Positions 25,388 to 33,051 of a stretch of DNA of 64,000 nt are shown here, piece by piece. Made by a program: the position numbers and the translations under genes. This stretch comes from Lachnospiraceae bacterium NK4A144 (GTDB taxonomy: Bacteria > Bacillota > Clostridia > Lachnospirales > Lachnospiraceae). The notes under the pieces are model-generated. The model saw only the letters and a list, made by a program, of their open reading frames with translations, did no database searches and was not told the origin of the DNA. Location of the stretch: NCBI GenBank assembly GCA_000424365.1, contig AUJT01000003.1, forward strand, positions 62,001 to 126,000, written 5' to 3'. Position 1 is the stretch's first letter, and every line of letters starts with the position of its first letter.

Positions 25388-25533
25388 GTTACTGTTCACT
25401 CGCTTCCAGCTCGCTCACGTAACGGATTTTGCCAATTAAATCGCCTCCGGCGATGGGCAAAATCTAATGGCTTTTCATCTTTCGTGGTCGTAAACTCCGC
25501 AGCGTAGTGCTCCGTTTACGTGTGAACTGTTAC
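25388..25533. mobile_element. Family A MITE-like element, copy A3 (146 bp), with 8-bp target duplication
   Basis: Begins GTTACTGTTCACTCGC and ends GTGAACTGTTAC; flanked by identical TAACACTC octamers (25380-25387 and 25534-25541). Same orientation as the 22123 copy and near-identical over the first 110 bp. Confidence 0.9.
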
Positions 25534-25572
25534 TAACACTCTTTCCTTTTTGAAAAAAATCTGAAAAAATGC

Positions 25573-25601
25573 TTGCATTTCATTTGAGGCTGTCATATAA
25601 T
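25573..25601 (+). promoter_or_regulatory. SigA-type promoter for tRNA-Gln
   Basis: TTGCAT (25573-25578), 17 bp, TATAAT (25596-25601); start near 25608, 37 bp before the tRNA. Confidence 0.85.
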
Positions 25602-25644
25602 ACTTTTTGTCGCCATGAAAGGTAGACAAAAAAACACAATACAT

Positions 25645-25717
25645 TGGGCTATCGCCAAGCGGTAAGGCAACGGACTCTGACTCCGTCACTTCGAAGGTTC
25701 GAATCCTTCTAGCCCAG
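25645..25717 (+). tRNA. tRNA-Gln (anticodon CTG)
   Basis: Acceptor stem TGGGCTA / TAGCCCA, D-arm GCCAAGCGGTAAGGC, anticodon arm ACGGA-CTCTGAC-TCCGT with CTG at 34-36, and TPsiC arm AAGGTTCGAATCCTT. The U1-A72 pair is typical of tRNA-Gln. CCA is not encoded. Confidence 0.95.
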
Positions 25718-25724
25718 CTCTTTT

Positions 25725-25750
25725 CCCTCAGATTTATCTGAGGGTTTTTG
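25725..25750 (+). terminator. Terminator of tRNA-Gln
   Basis: CCCTCAGA (25725-25732) pairs with TCTGAGGG (25737-25744), followed by T5. Confidence 0.9.
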
Positions 25751-25755
25751 TTTTT

Positions 25756-25951
25756 CCAACATATACAAAAGTCAGCCCATGTGGAAAGGTCACATCATAC
25801 TAAGCGGACGATTCGAGCCGTAGGCAGAAGCGCGAGCATAGCTCAGGTGCGAGAGGCACTGTCTGAGGGTACTTTGGGCATCGCGCGAAACGCATATGCA
25901 CACAGGGACGAGGTTACAGGTTTATGGACCTGCACCCCCGTCCCCATTGGA
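25756..25951. other. GC-rich structured intergenic sequence of unknown nature
   Basis: Markedly richer in GC than the neighbouring gaps and full of short inverted repeats, ending in a nested hairpin (GGGACG 25905-25910 with CGTCCC 25939-25944; inner CAGGT/ACCTG). It separates tRNA-Gln from the convergent GGDEF-EAL gene. An open frame of 76 codons crosses it but lacks an RBS and resembles nothing known. It could be a repeat element or a structured RNA. Confidence 0.4.
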
Positions 25952-27772
25952 TCATACAACCTGATTTATCTCTTCTGATTCAGGATAATATTGTCCTGAA
26001 AATTCCGAAAGTGTCAACGGACCCGAAAAATAATAGCCCTGGAATATGCTGCATCCCATCCTTGTCAGAAATTCCAGTTGTTCCGAGGTTTCTACACCTT
26101 CCGTAATGATCTCCATGCCCAAAGTCTTTGCCATAGAGATAACAAAATCAAGAATTACGCGGGCGCGGTCTTCATTTTCCGTCCTGTGAAGGAATCCCAT
26201 ATCGATCTTTAATACGTCCACATGAATATCTTTTAACATATTCAACGAAGAATAACCGCTTCCAAAGTCATCCATTTCTACAACAAATCCGTTATTACGG
26301 AGCTTCTGTACCAAAGCCGCTCCCTGCTTTGGATCTGCCATAAAGGTGCTTTCTGTTATTTCCAGCTTTAGCTGCCCGGGTTCCAGATGATGTCGTTTTA
26401 TGAGATCGTTAAAGTATTCATCAAGATTAACATAATATAAATCTCTCGGAGAAATATTTATGGATAGAGGAACCTCTCCCATTACTGTTCCCTTCCACTT
26501 CTCCAGAAATTCTGCAGAGCGTTCCCATATATAACAATCAAGTCTTACAATCTGACCTGCTTTTTCCAATACCGGTATAAACACCTTGGGATGCAATAAT
26601 CCTCGTCCCGGAAAATCCCAGCGGACCAAAACTTCTGCACCTATAAGCCTTCCTTCAGAATCCACCTGAGGCTGAAAATACGGAATAAATTCTCCATTTT
26701 TCAATGCAGAATCAAACCTGCTCAAAACAGTATTTTCAAACAGGGTATCTGTCATCAGATCTTCTTTGTACCACGCAACTGACAACATTCTGTCCTGTGT
26801 AATGGAACGTATCGCCATATCGGCACGGTCGCACATTCCAAACACATCCAGTTCAGGCTCATTCACCTCATATATTCCTATCTGAAGCCGGACCTGATAG
26901 TCAGATCCAAGAAGATTATCGCAAAAATGTTCCAAAGTATCACGCAGATAGTCTTCTCTAAAACTTGTTCTGTCCAAAAGAAGTGCAAAACGATCACTTT
27001 CTATTCTTCCGCATACATTTCCATGTCCACAGCGTTCACGGATCAGGTTTGCCAGACGTACTAAGACTTCATTGCCCTTTTCGACTCCAAACAGCTGATT
27101 TATCATCTTAAACTCTTTAAAATTTGTCAGCAACAGCACACGTGGAATATCAGGATATTCATTTAAATGTATTCTTACTGCATTTTCAAATCCTCTTCTG
27201 TTGTAGAGACCTGTTAAACTGTCATGAGAAAGCCGGTACTCTACCCCTGTATCAGCTCTCTGCGGCAGCTTTTGAAGCCTTTTATCCTGAAACAATACGC
27301 TGTCAGCTGCTTTGATCACATTTTTGTAATTATTTCCATTTTCAGGATATCGCGCATATCCAAGACCGATCCCTACCCTTATCGCAGCCTCGGTAAGCAC
27401 GACTTTTCTGTTCATGGACTCACGTACACGATCTATGATCTCTTCATAAAATTCCGGATCACAGGCTCCGCGTATGAGTATCGTGTACTCATCGCCTCCT
27501 GTACGAAAGACCATATCTGTTTCCCGGATACAGTTCTTTAATTTCTTTGCTGTTACGACCAGGATCTGATTTCCTATATCTTCACCAAACCGGTCATTTA
27601 TCAGCGATAGCTCATTCAGATCCATGACGATTATTCCATACGGACCGCCGGATGACTGAATTTCATTCAGAGTTTTGATATACGATGAGGCATCAAAAAG
27701 CCCCGTCAGCTTATCGCGACCGGACTTTTCCATGCCCCATTCGTTTTTCTCCGTTCGTTTTTCCCCCATCAT
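25952..27772 (-). CDS. Tandem GGDEF-GGDEF-EAL c-di-GMP protein
   Basis: A 606-residue soluble protein. The first GGDEF domain (about 20-170) has an intact FRTGGDEYTIL loop. The second (about 180-340) starts SHDSLTGLYNRRGF but reads GRIESDRFALL where GGDEF should be, so it is degenerate. The EAL domain (about 350-595) keeps catalytic residues: EVLVRW, SINISPRDL, LEITEST, MDDFGSGYSSL, LKIDMGFL, TEGVET and QGYYFSGP. Phosphodiesterase activity is therefore expected, and cyclase activity is possible. The start at 27772 has GAGG 5 nt upstream; an upstream TTG is unlikely. Confidence 0.92.
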   Translation of the reverse strand: MMGEKRTEKNEWGMEKSGRDKLTGLFDASSYIKTLNEIQSSGGPYGIIVMDLNELSLINDRFGEDIGNQILVVTAKKLKNCIRETDMVFRTGGDEYTILIRGACDPEFYEEIIDRVRESMNRKVVLTEAAIRVGIGLGYARYPENGNNYKNVIKAADSVLFQDKRLQKLPQRADTGVEYRLSHDSLTGLYNRRGFENAVRIHLNEYPDIPRVLLLTNFKEFKMINQLFGVEKGNEVLVRLANLIRERCGHGNVCGRIESDRFALLLDRTSFREDYLRDTLEHFCDNLLGSDYQVRLQIGIYEVNEPELDVFGMCDRADMAIRSITQDRMLSVAWYKEDLMTDTLFENTVLSRFDSALKNGEFIPYFQPQVDSEGRLIGAEVLVRWDFPGRGLLHPKVFIPVLEKAGQIVRLDCYIWERSAEFLEKWKGTVMGEVPLSINISPRDLYYVNLDEYFNDLIKRHHLEPGQLKLEITESTFMADPKQGAALVQKLRNNGFVVEMDDFGSGYSSLNMLKDIHVDVLKIDMGFLHRTENEDRARVILDFVISMAKTLGMEIITEGVETSEQLEFLTRMGCSIFQGYYFSGPLTLSEFSGQYYPESEEINQVV

Positions 27773-27891
27773 TTTACCTCGCAGAGAAATCAATAGTTAC
27801 CATAACTGTATAATTTCAAGTACATTATACAACAATACATCTGTCATTTGTAAAATTCTCTTATTTTTTCATAAAAAGTTGTCTATTTGTA

Positions 27892-27909
27892 GTTACAGTT
27901 CAGACGCAA
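27892..27909. repeat. Solo family A terminal fragment
   Basis: GTTACAGTTCAGACGCAA differs by one base from the family A right end (reverse). No second end is nearby. Confidence 0.45.
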
Positions 27910-27913
27910 GTGA

Positions 27914-27962
27914 AAAAAGCTCCTGAAGTCTTCTGATCAACCGACTTCAGGAACTCTTTTTT
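27914..27962 (-). terminator. Terminator after the subtilase-like gene
   Basis: TCCTGAAGTC (27921-27930) pairs with GACTTCAGGA (27943-27952); A-rich on the left and T-rich on the right, so it works in both directions. Confidence 0.88.
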
Positions 27963-29940
27963 ACCATACAAATTTAATCTTTACCTTATATTTTTTTCGT
28001 GTTCCTTCCGGATCACTTATATCGCATGAACCAAATACTGCGTACAACTTAACTGTTCCACGCGCCCAGGGATCAACTTCTATTTTTCCGGTTTCCTCAT
28101 CCCAAAACAACTTAAAATCATTTGCCGGTATCCAATACGGTTTTCTGCTCGTTCCTGTTACAAAAATATCCGGATTAATTTCCGTAACCCCGTTCATAGA
28201 AAGAGATCTCATGTCTATCTCATATTTTTTCTGAACTACCGGCATCTCTATTGTCAGATTTGCCGAACTGACCGTAGTCCATTTCCCGGACTCTTTGTTT
28301 TCCATATTAATTTGCACTTCACCGGGTTTTTTAGGTGACAATATCCCTTTATTTGATACCTTGGCTATTTTATTATCCATCGAGCGGTAACGGATTGTTC
28401 CGCTTGCTCCGGCTCCATCAAACAGATACGTGATATCGATTTTCTGACCTGGTGTAAGGGTGGAATCATTGATCCAGAAATCCTCTTCATCCTCCTCATC
28501 ATCTTCGTCATCCTCATCTTCATCATCCATGTCTGCGCCCACAAGCTCTGCATTATTCAAACCGCCATTAACTATATGATCGCCATAAACATACTCTACC
28601 TCATCAGCGGTTCCTGTAATCGCATCATATACTTCCTCAGGACGTTCTTCGCCTTCAAGACCCGCAATCTCTTCATCCGTCGATAAGAGAAGCGCAGCCG
28701 CCGCAGATACTATCGCAGATGCCTGTCCTGTACCTACCATCCACGAATATCCGTTTTTATTATCACAGGACAAAATGCCATTTGCTTTCCATTCTTCCTG
28801 AGTTTCCAGCAATTTCTGTTCAGATGTATAAATGTCACCTCCGGGCGCTGCTATATCAACGTAGTCTCCATAATTTGAAAAAGATGAAAGTGTCTCATAG
28901 CTTGTGTATGAAGCCACAGAGATAACTCCGTCATATGCGGCAGGATAAATTTCTTCTTCACCTGATTCGTCGCCCGCTGACGCAACAAGTACCACTCCTG
29001 CTTCCAACGCATTTTCTATCGCTTTCTTCTCCAGTTTTGATTTTTGCGTTGAACCAAAGCTCATATTAATAACATCGACTCCCGCTTCCACAGCGTGATT
29101 TATCCCTGCGATCTCATCCGACAGACGTATGCTCCCGTTCTCAGTTATCTTTACAATGTACAGCCCTGCACCCGGAGCTATTCCGATGCCACCATATGCA
29201 TTCCCTTTTTCTGCTGCTATAAGTCCTGCTATATGAGAGCCGTGACCATCCTTATCTTCTGCGTCACTTTTCGGGTCCAAAACATTGTAGCTGCCTACTA
29301 TCCGATTTTTTAAATCATCATGATCAAGGTCTGCGCCCGTATCAAGTACCGCTACTGTTACACCATCGCCTTCTGTAACATCCCATGCAAAACCGTTATA
29401 TACCGAATTATGAAACCACTGATAGCCGTATTTAAAATAGGGATCTTCCGTCTGTCCCTGTATCGCCACATCCGGCTCGTCTCTTTCAGATTTCTCCTGT
29501 TTCTCATCTTTTGATTCTATTCCTGAATCCGTAATCGATACTATATCATCATCAATCTCACGGATCAGCTCGGGATACAACGGCGTTTCGGATATTTCTT
29601 CTTCCGATGCACGCTGAAGAACGGTCTGGATATCTTCATCCAGCGCCAACACAGCCACTCCATCATTATATTTTACAAGCTCTGCATTATATTCATCCGC
29701 AACTCTGGCTGCTTCTTCTTCGGAACCAGCAATAAAAAAAGCCTGATCCACATCATAATCCCTGCCTTTTTCCAGATCATCAAGAGTGTTCAGAGCTTCT
29801 TGCATCTGCTCCGCCGCATCCGCTTTCCTAGCATCAAGTACTTCCCTGCTCTCCGCTGCAAAAATAGTCCCTTCCAGAGATACAGACATAGAAAGCGCAA
29901 TAACAAGCGCAGTTATCTTTTTTGTTCTCTCTCTCCTCAC
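27961..29940 (-). CDS. Secreted subtilase-fold (S8) protein lacking the catalytic serine
   Basis: A 659-residue protein read from GTG at 29940 (AAGGGG 6 nt upstream): signal peptide (about 1-30), pro-region (to about 165), S8 domain (about 175-455), an Asp/Glu-rich linker (about 478-496) and a C-terminal Ig-like region. Asp200 (AVLDTGAD) and His236 (GHGSHIAG) are in place. The oxyanion Asn is Asp (VASAGDES) and the nucleophile motif GTSMA reads GTGQA, with Gly405 in place of Ser. It is therefore predicted to be a non-proteolytic, possibly peptide-binding, wall or surface protein. Confidence 0.88.
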   Translation of the reverse strand: MRRERTKKITALVIALSMSVSLEGTIFAAESREVLDARKADAAEQMQEALNTLDDLEKGRDYDVDQAFFIAGSEEEAARVADEYNAELVKYNDGVAVLALDEDIQTVLQRASEEEISETPLYPELIREIDDDIVSITDSGIESKDEKQEKSERDEPDVAIQGQTEDPYFKYGYQWFHNSVYNGFAWDVTEGDGVTVAVLDTGADLDHDDLKNRIVGSYNVLDPKSDAEDKDGHGSHIAGLIAAEKGNAYGGIGIAPGAGLYIVKITENGSIRLSDEIAGINHAVEAGVDVINMSFGSTQKSKLEKKAIENALEAGVVLVASAGDESGEEEIYPAAYDGVISVASYTSYETLSSFSNYGDYVDIAAPGGDIYTSEQKLLETQEEWKANGILSCDNKNGYSWMVGTGQASAIVSAAAALLLSTDEEIAGLEGEERPEEVYDAITGTADEVEYVYGDHIVNGGLNNAELVGADMDDEDEDDEDDEEDEEDFWINDSTLTPGQKIDITYLFDGAGASGTIRYRSMDNKIAKVSNKGILSPKKPGEVQINMENKESGKWTTVSSANLTIEMPVVQKKYEIDMRSLSMNGVTEINPDIFVTGTSRKPYWIPANDFKLFWDEETGKIEVDPWARGTVKLYAVFGSCDISDPEGTRKKYKVKIKFVW

Positions 29941-30128
29941 TATAACCCCTTCTTTCAGTACTTCAACGAAAACGTATAATACTGTATACACTTGTATATA
30001 TCGGCTTTTCTTTTGTGAGGTTATATATGAGAGAAAGATGTTCTAAAAAAAGTGCTGTGGAATACATCTTGTATTTTAGGTAACAAAGAATCCGACTTTG
30101 TCGGATTCTCCGCGCAACCGCATATGAT
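29941..30128. other. Non-coding upstream region of the subtilase-like gene
   Basis: It contains a palindrome TATACACTTGTATA (29985-29998) near the likely promoter and a 9-bp hairpin GAATCCGAC / GTCGGATTC (30088-30108). No gene is seen. Confidence 0.45.
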
Positions 30129-30160
30129 AAAAAGCCCGGAGCACTATTCGTACTCCGGAC
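30129..30160 (-). terminator. Terminator after the Cys-rich GGDEF-like gene
   Basis: Stem CCGGAG / CTCCGG with flanking pairs; on the minus strand followed by CTTTTTATC. Confidence 0.8.
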
Positions 30161-30187
30161 TGATCACCTTACTCATAACATGAATTG

Positions 30188-30868
30188 CTACGCGCCAACA
30201 CTTTCTATCGAATAGGTTAGCGAAAGCTCATGTATATTTGGAACTGTTTTCTTAAATTTGTTTACTATCCTCTCTGCAACCTTTTCTCCGTTATCTATAT
30301 CACTTCCCATGAGAAGTATCGCAAACTGGCTTTCTGACAAATGATTAGATACGTCTCCTCTCCTGAGAGAACCGCTTATCACTTCCGCAAGCTTTGCCGC
30401 ATATTTCTCCTTATTTTCATTTTTTTTCATTTTGAGTTCTAACGTCAGTAATATTATCTGCACATCTATATCCGTCCGCTCCATTACTCTGGAAACAAAA
30501 CGAAATATATCCTGAAAACTGCCTGTATCTACACGATAAGCTCCATTTTCCACTTCATTCTCAGAAAGAGCATTTATAACTCTGCGTAAAGCCATATTAA
30601 CTTCATCCGACAGAACCGGCTCATCGACATCTCCATGCGATACATAACCGTCACACTGACAATTCTTTCCGGTCTCACCTTTTCTGTTTCTCTCATATCG
30701 GCAGATGCTTTCTTTCACATTGGTATCTTTCACATCCTTATGAAAATCCGCCCATTTACAATGCCAACATTCCCTAAGACACAGCAGCCCGTTTTCTTCG
30801 GGCTCAAACCTCTCACAACAATCTCTTTCCCCAACTATCAGATATCCGTCTTTATCATATCTGTGCAT
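30188..30868 (-). CDS. Cys-rich protein with a degenerate GGDEF-like domain
   Basis: A 226-residue cytoplasmic protein. The N-terminal 75 residues contain about ten cysteines in a CC-x10-C-x3-C-x2-C pattern followed by C-x11+-CQC, suggesting a zinc or Fe-S site. The C-terminal half (about 90-226) follows the GGDEF-domain topology, but the active loop reads HLSESQFAILL instead of GGDEF, so no cyclase activity is expected. RBS GAGGAG. It is 39 bp after the histidine kinase gene and very likely part of that operon, as an output or modulator. Confidence 0.72.
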   Translation of the reverse strand: MHRYDKDGYLIVGERDCCERFEPEENGLLCLRECWHCKWADFHKDVKDTNVKESICRYERNRKGETGKNCQCDGYVSHGDVDEPVLSDEVNMALRRVINALSENEVENGAYRVDTGSFQDIFRFVSRVMERTDIDVQIILLTLELKMKKNENKEKYAAKLAEVISGSLRRGDVSNHLSESQFAILLMGSDIDNGEKVAERIVNKFKKTVPNIHELSLTYSIESVGA

Positions 30869-30907
30869 AAAATGTCTCCTCTGTTACACCAGCTTATATC
30901 TGACACT

Positions 30908-32209
30908 TCAACAGCCAATTACGACCATTGTGATAAACCTGTCTCCTTCCTGGAAAAAACCGGCTGCTCCCTGATATTCCTGTGCGATATCCCTGACACT
31001 TTTTGTGCCTATACCGCCACGAACCTCTTTTGTGCTTACCGGTAATCCATCTTCAGTAAATCTTGTCCGTACCGCACAGGTATTTTCCACCTGAATCCGA
31101 AGCTTTCCATCCCTGTAATTTATCTTGATATTTACAAGGCGTTTTTCCTCATCTACTTTTTGTAAGGCATCGCATGCATCTTCCAAAATATTGGATAAGA
31201 TCGCTGTCAGATCCAGATCCTTTATTTTAAGATCCTCCGGCACAGATGCCATTATCTTCGTGATACACGCCAATCTCCTGAACCGCATCTGAAAAACCGA
31301 CAAAATACTGTTAATTAGATGATTTTCACAATACGTCATCTGAACAACCTGGTCCAGATTCCCGTCTATTTCATTCAAATACCCAATTGCCTTATATATA
31401 TCTCCCCCTCTAAGGTATTCTCTTAAAACACGGGTATAGTGTCTTAAATCGTGATGATATCTCTCAACCAGCGTTCTGTTTTCATCATATGCCGCCAGCT
31501 GTTTTTTCATGTATCGTATACGTTCTTTCTGACGTTTTGAAATCGACCGTATATGCTCTTTCTGCTGTTTATGCCTCATCCTCTCGTTCTCAAGCTCCTC
31601 TGCCTGATAACCAAAAATCTGATACTGTATCAGCCCTGCCCATACTGCGAGTATAAAATACACCGCCGGATAATATGTGAGGATATCTATGCCATAGTGC
31701 ATAAAATGCGCCCTCAACGGCGTCCACATATACATTACCGACAGGACAAAACCGAACGACGATGCCAGACTGCCAAGAACTATACCGGCAAAGTAGTCCA
31801 CGAGAAACGGTATCATGAGTATCCACAACCAAAATGCATCAAAGCCGATCGACTCAGGATCCGGTTCAGTAATAAACGCTATCCCGAAAACGATGATAAC
31901 ACCCAGAACGCAGCAAACAGCAACGTAATCCGGACGCTTAAAGTATTTGACCAGAAAAACCGACAGCCCAAATACCGCTACCAGTCCCATGTACGTAAGC
32001 ACAAGGTGATAGCCGCCATACGATAATGGAAATAATGAAAGAACTATACACAAGAGCATCATGCCCAAGGCGCCTCTCGACATTAGATGGGTCTTGTGTT
32101 CCATAAAACGCGGAGCACGTTCTATATCACGTATCTCCAGAAGGCCATAATGAAAAATCTCCTTAAATTTTCTTGATACAAACTGAAAAAATATATTCTT
32201 ATTTTCCAT
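30908..32209 (-). CDS. GHKL-family sensor histidine kinase
   Basis: A 433-residue membrane kinase: cytosolic N-terminus, five to six transmembrane helices (about 45-205), a coiled-coil linker, a dimerisation helix with HHDLRHYTRVLREY (phospho-acceptor His), and a GHKL ATPase domain with RGGIGTKSVRDIAQEYQG. The N box reads SNILEDACDAL, with Asp at the position usually held by Asn. The layout resembles AgrC-type kinases that pair with LytTR regulators. No peptide-pheromone gene is obvious nearby. RBS AAGGA. Confidence 0.87.
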   Translation of the reverse strand: MENKNIFFQFVSRKFKEIFHYGLLEIRDIERAPRFMEHKTHLMSRGALGMMLLCIVLSLFPLSYGGYHLVLTYMGLVAVFGLSVFLVKYFKRPDYVAVCCVLGVIIVFGIAFITEPDPESIGFDAFWLWILMIPFLVDYFAGIVLGSLASSFGFVLSVMYMWTPLRAHFMHYGIDILTYYPAVYFILAVWAGLIQYQIFGYQAEELENERMRHKQQKEHIRSISKRQKERIRYMKKQLAAYDENRTLVERYHHDLRHYTRVLREYLRGGDIYKAIGYLNEIDGNLDQVVQMTYCENHLINSILSVFQMRFRRLACITKIMASVPEDLKIKDLDLTAILSNILEDACDALQKVDEEKRLVNIKINYRDGKLRIQVENTCAVRTRFTEDGLPVSTKEVRGGIGTKSVRDIAQEYQGAAGFFQEGDRFITMVVIGC

Positions 32210-32297
32210 ATTTGTCCTTCTATACTCCTAAAATTACCATGATTTTAGGACGTTAACCTGCGAATGTCGTAATATCGTATTATTTTGTCGAGCGAGA

Positions 32298-33002
32298 TCA
32301 GTCAAAAGAATATTTCAAAAACAATTCACTTACAGTACGATAAGTGCCCCTTGGCAGGGTAAAAGTCTTCCCATCTTCCATGGTAATTTCCGATGAACTG
32401 ATCTTTAGTATTCTTTTTAGATTGATTATCATTTTATTACTCAGAAGATAAAAATAATCCTCTCCTAATTTCTCTCGAATATTAGCCATAGTCTCACGAA
32501 CAAGATATGTTGTACCATCCCTGCAGACTATATCCTTATAGTGATCATCACTGGTTATATACATGATGTCACTAACAGGTACTTTTCGTATCCCATCTCC
32601 GTCTTTAACCGCATAGCAGCGCTCTTCCTCACTATTAAGTATGCGGTCCATCGCATCATTAAATTCTTTCGGATCTGTTGGCTTTTCAAGATAATGCGCT
32701 GCATTTAACCGGAAAGCATCCTTGTAATGAAATGCCGAAGTTGTCAGAAAGATGATCGCTGCGTTATCGCCATCTTTCCGTATACTTTCCGCCAGATCTA
32801 TCCCACTTTGGGCATCGATAAATACATCAAGTATATAGGCATCAAATGTCCTTTTATCCCTCGCCTCCATAAGTTCCAGAGTTGATGTAAATGTCTCAAG
32901 CTTTGCATCTATCTCCGGATGCTCCCTGATATAATCATCAAACAATTTTTTTACATAATTTATGCTCCGTTCCTCATCGTCGCATGCAGCTATCCTCATC
33001 AT
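32298..33002 (-). CDS. LytTR family response regulator
   Basis: A 234-residue regulator: receiver domain (about 1-120; acidic CDDE near the N-terminus, phospho-Asp in YILDVFIDAQSG, Lys in LEKPTD) and a LytTR DNA-binding domain (about 130-234). It pairs with the GHKL kinase gene 88 bp downstream, as in AgrA/VirR systems. RBS GGAGAAGGAT. Start could be either of two adjacent ATGs. Confidence 0.92.
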   Translation of the reverse strand: MMRIAACDDEERSINYVKKLFDDYIREHPEIDAKLETFTSTLELMEARDKRTFDAYILDVFIDAQSGIDLAESIRKDGDNAAIIFLTTSAFHYKDAFRLNAAHYLEKPTDPKEFNDAMDRILNSEEERCYAVKDGDGIRKVPVSDIMYITSDDHYKDIVCRDGTTYLVRETMANIREKLGEDYFYLLSNKMIINLKRILKISSSEITMEDGKTFTLPRGTYRTVSELFLKYSFD

Positions 33003-33021
33003 ATCCTTCTCCCCTGTTAAA

Positions 33022-33051
33022 TGATGTAAGGCAAAATGCGTTTACCCCTTA
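33022..33051. repeat. Short family B-like hairpin covering the MATE stop codon
   Basis: TGATGTAAGGCAAAA and TTTACCCCTTA match the short family B derivative at 22073-22107. The MATE stop codon (33042-33044) lies in its right arm. Confidence 0.45.

Larger units (their letters stand above)
25291..25644. other. Non-coding gap between the AAA+ gene and tRNA-Gln
   Basis: It contains the family A copy at 25388-25533 and the tRNA promoter at 25573-25601; no gene is seen. Confidence 0.7.

Noticed and set aside
16068-25533. Repeated elements as a CRISPR array
   Set aside because: Copies are 145-201 bp, far apart, have inverted ends and target duplications; no regular spacers or cas genes exist.
25748-25978. 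76-codon open frame between tRNA-Gln and the GGDEF-EAL gene
   Set aside because: No ribosome-binding site, overlaps the hairpin and the 3' end of the convergent gene, and looks like nothing known.
27961-29940. Subtilase-like gene as a frameshifted pseudogene
   Set aside because: The frame is intact over 659 codons with signal peptide and conserved blocks; only catalytic positions differ.
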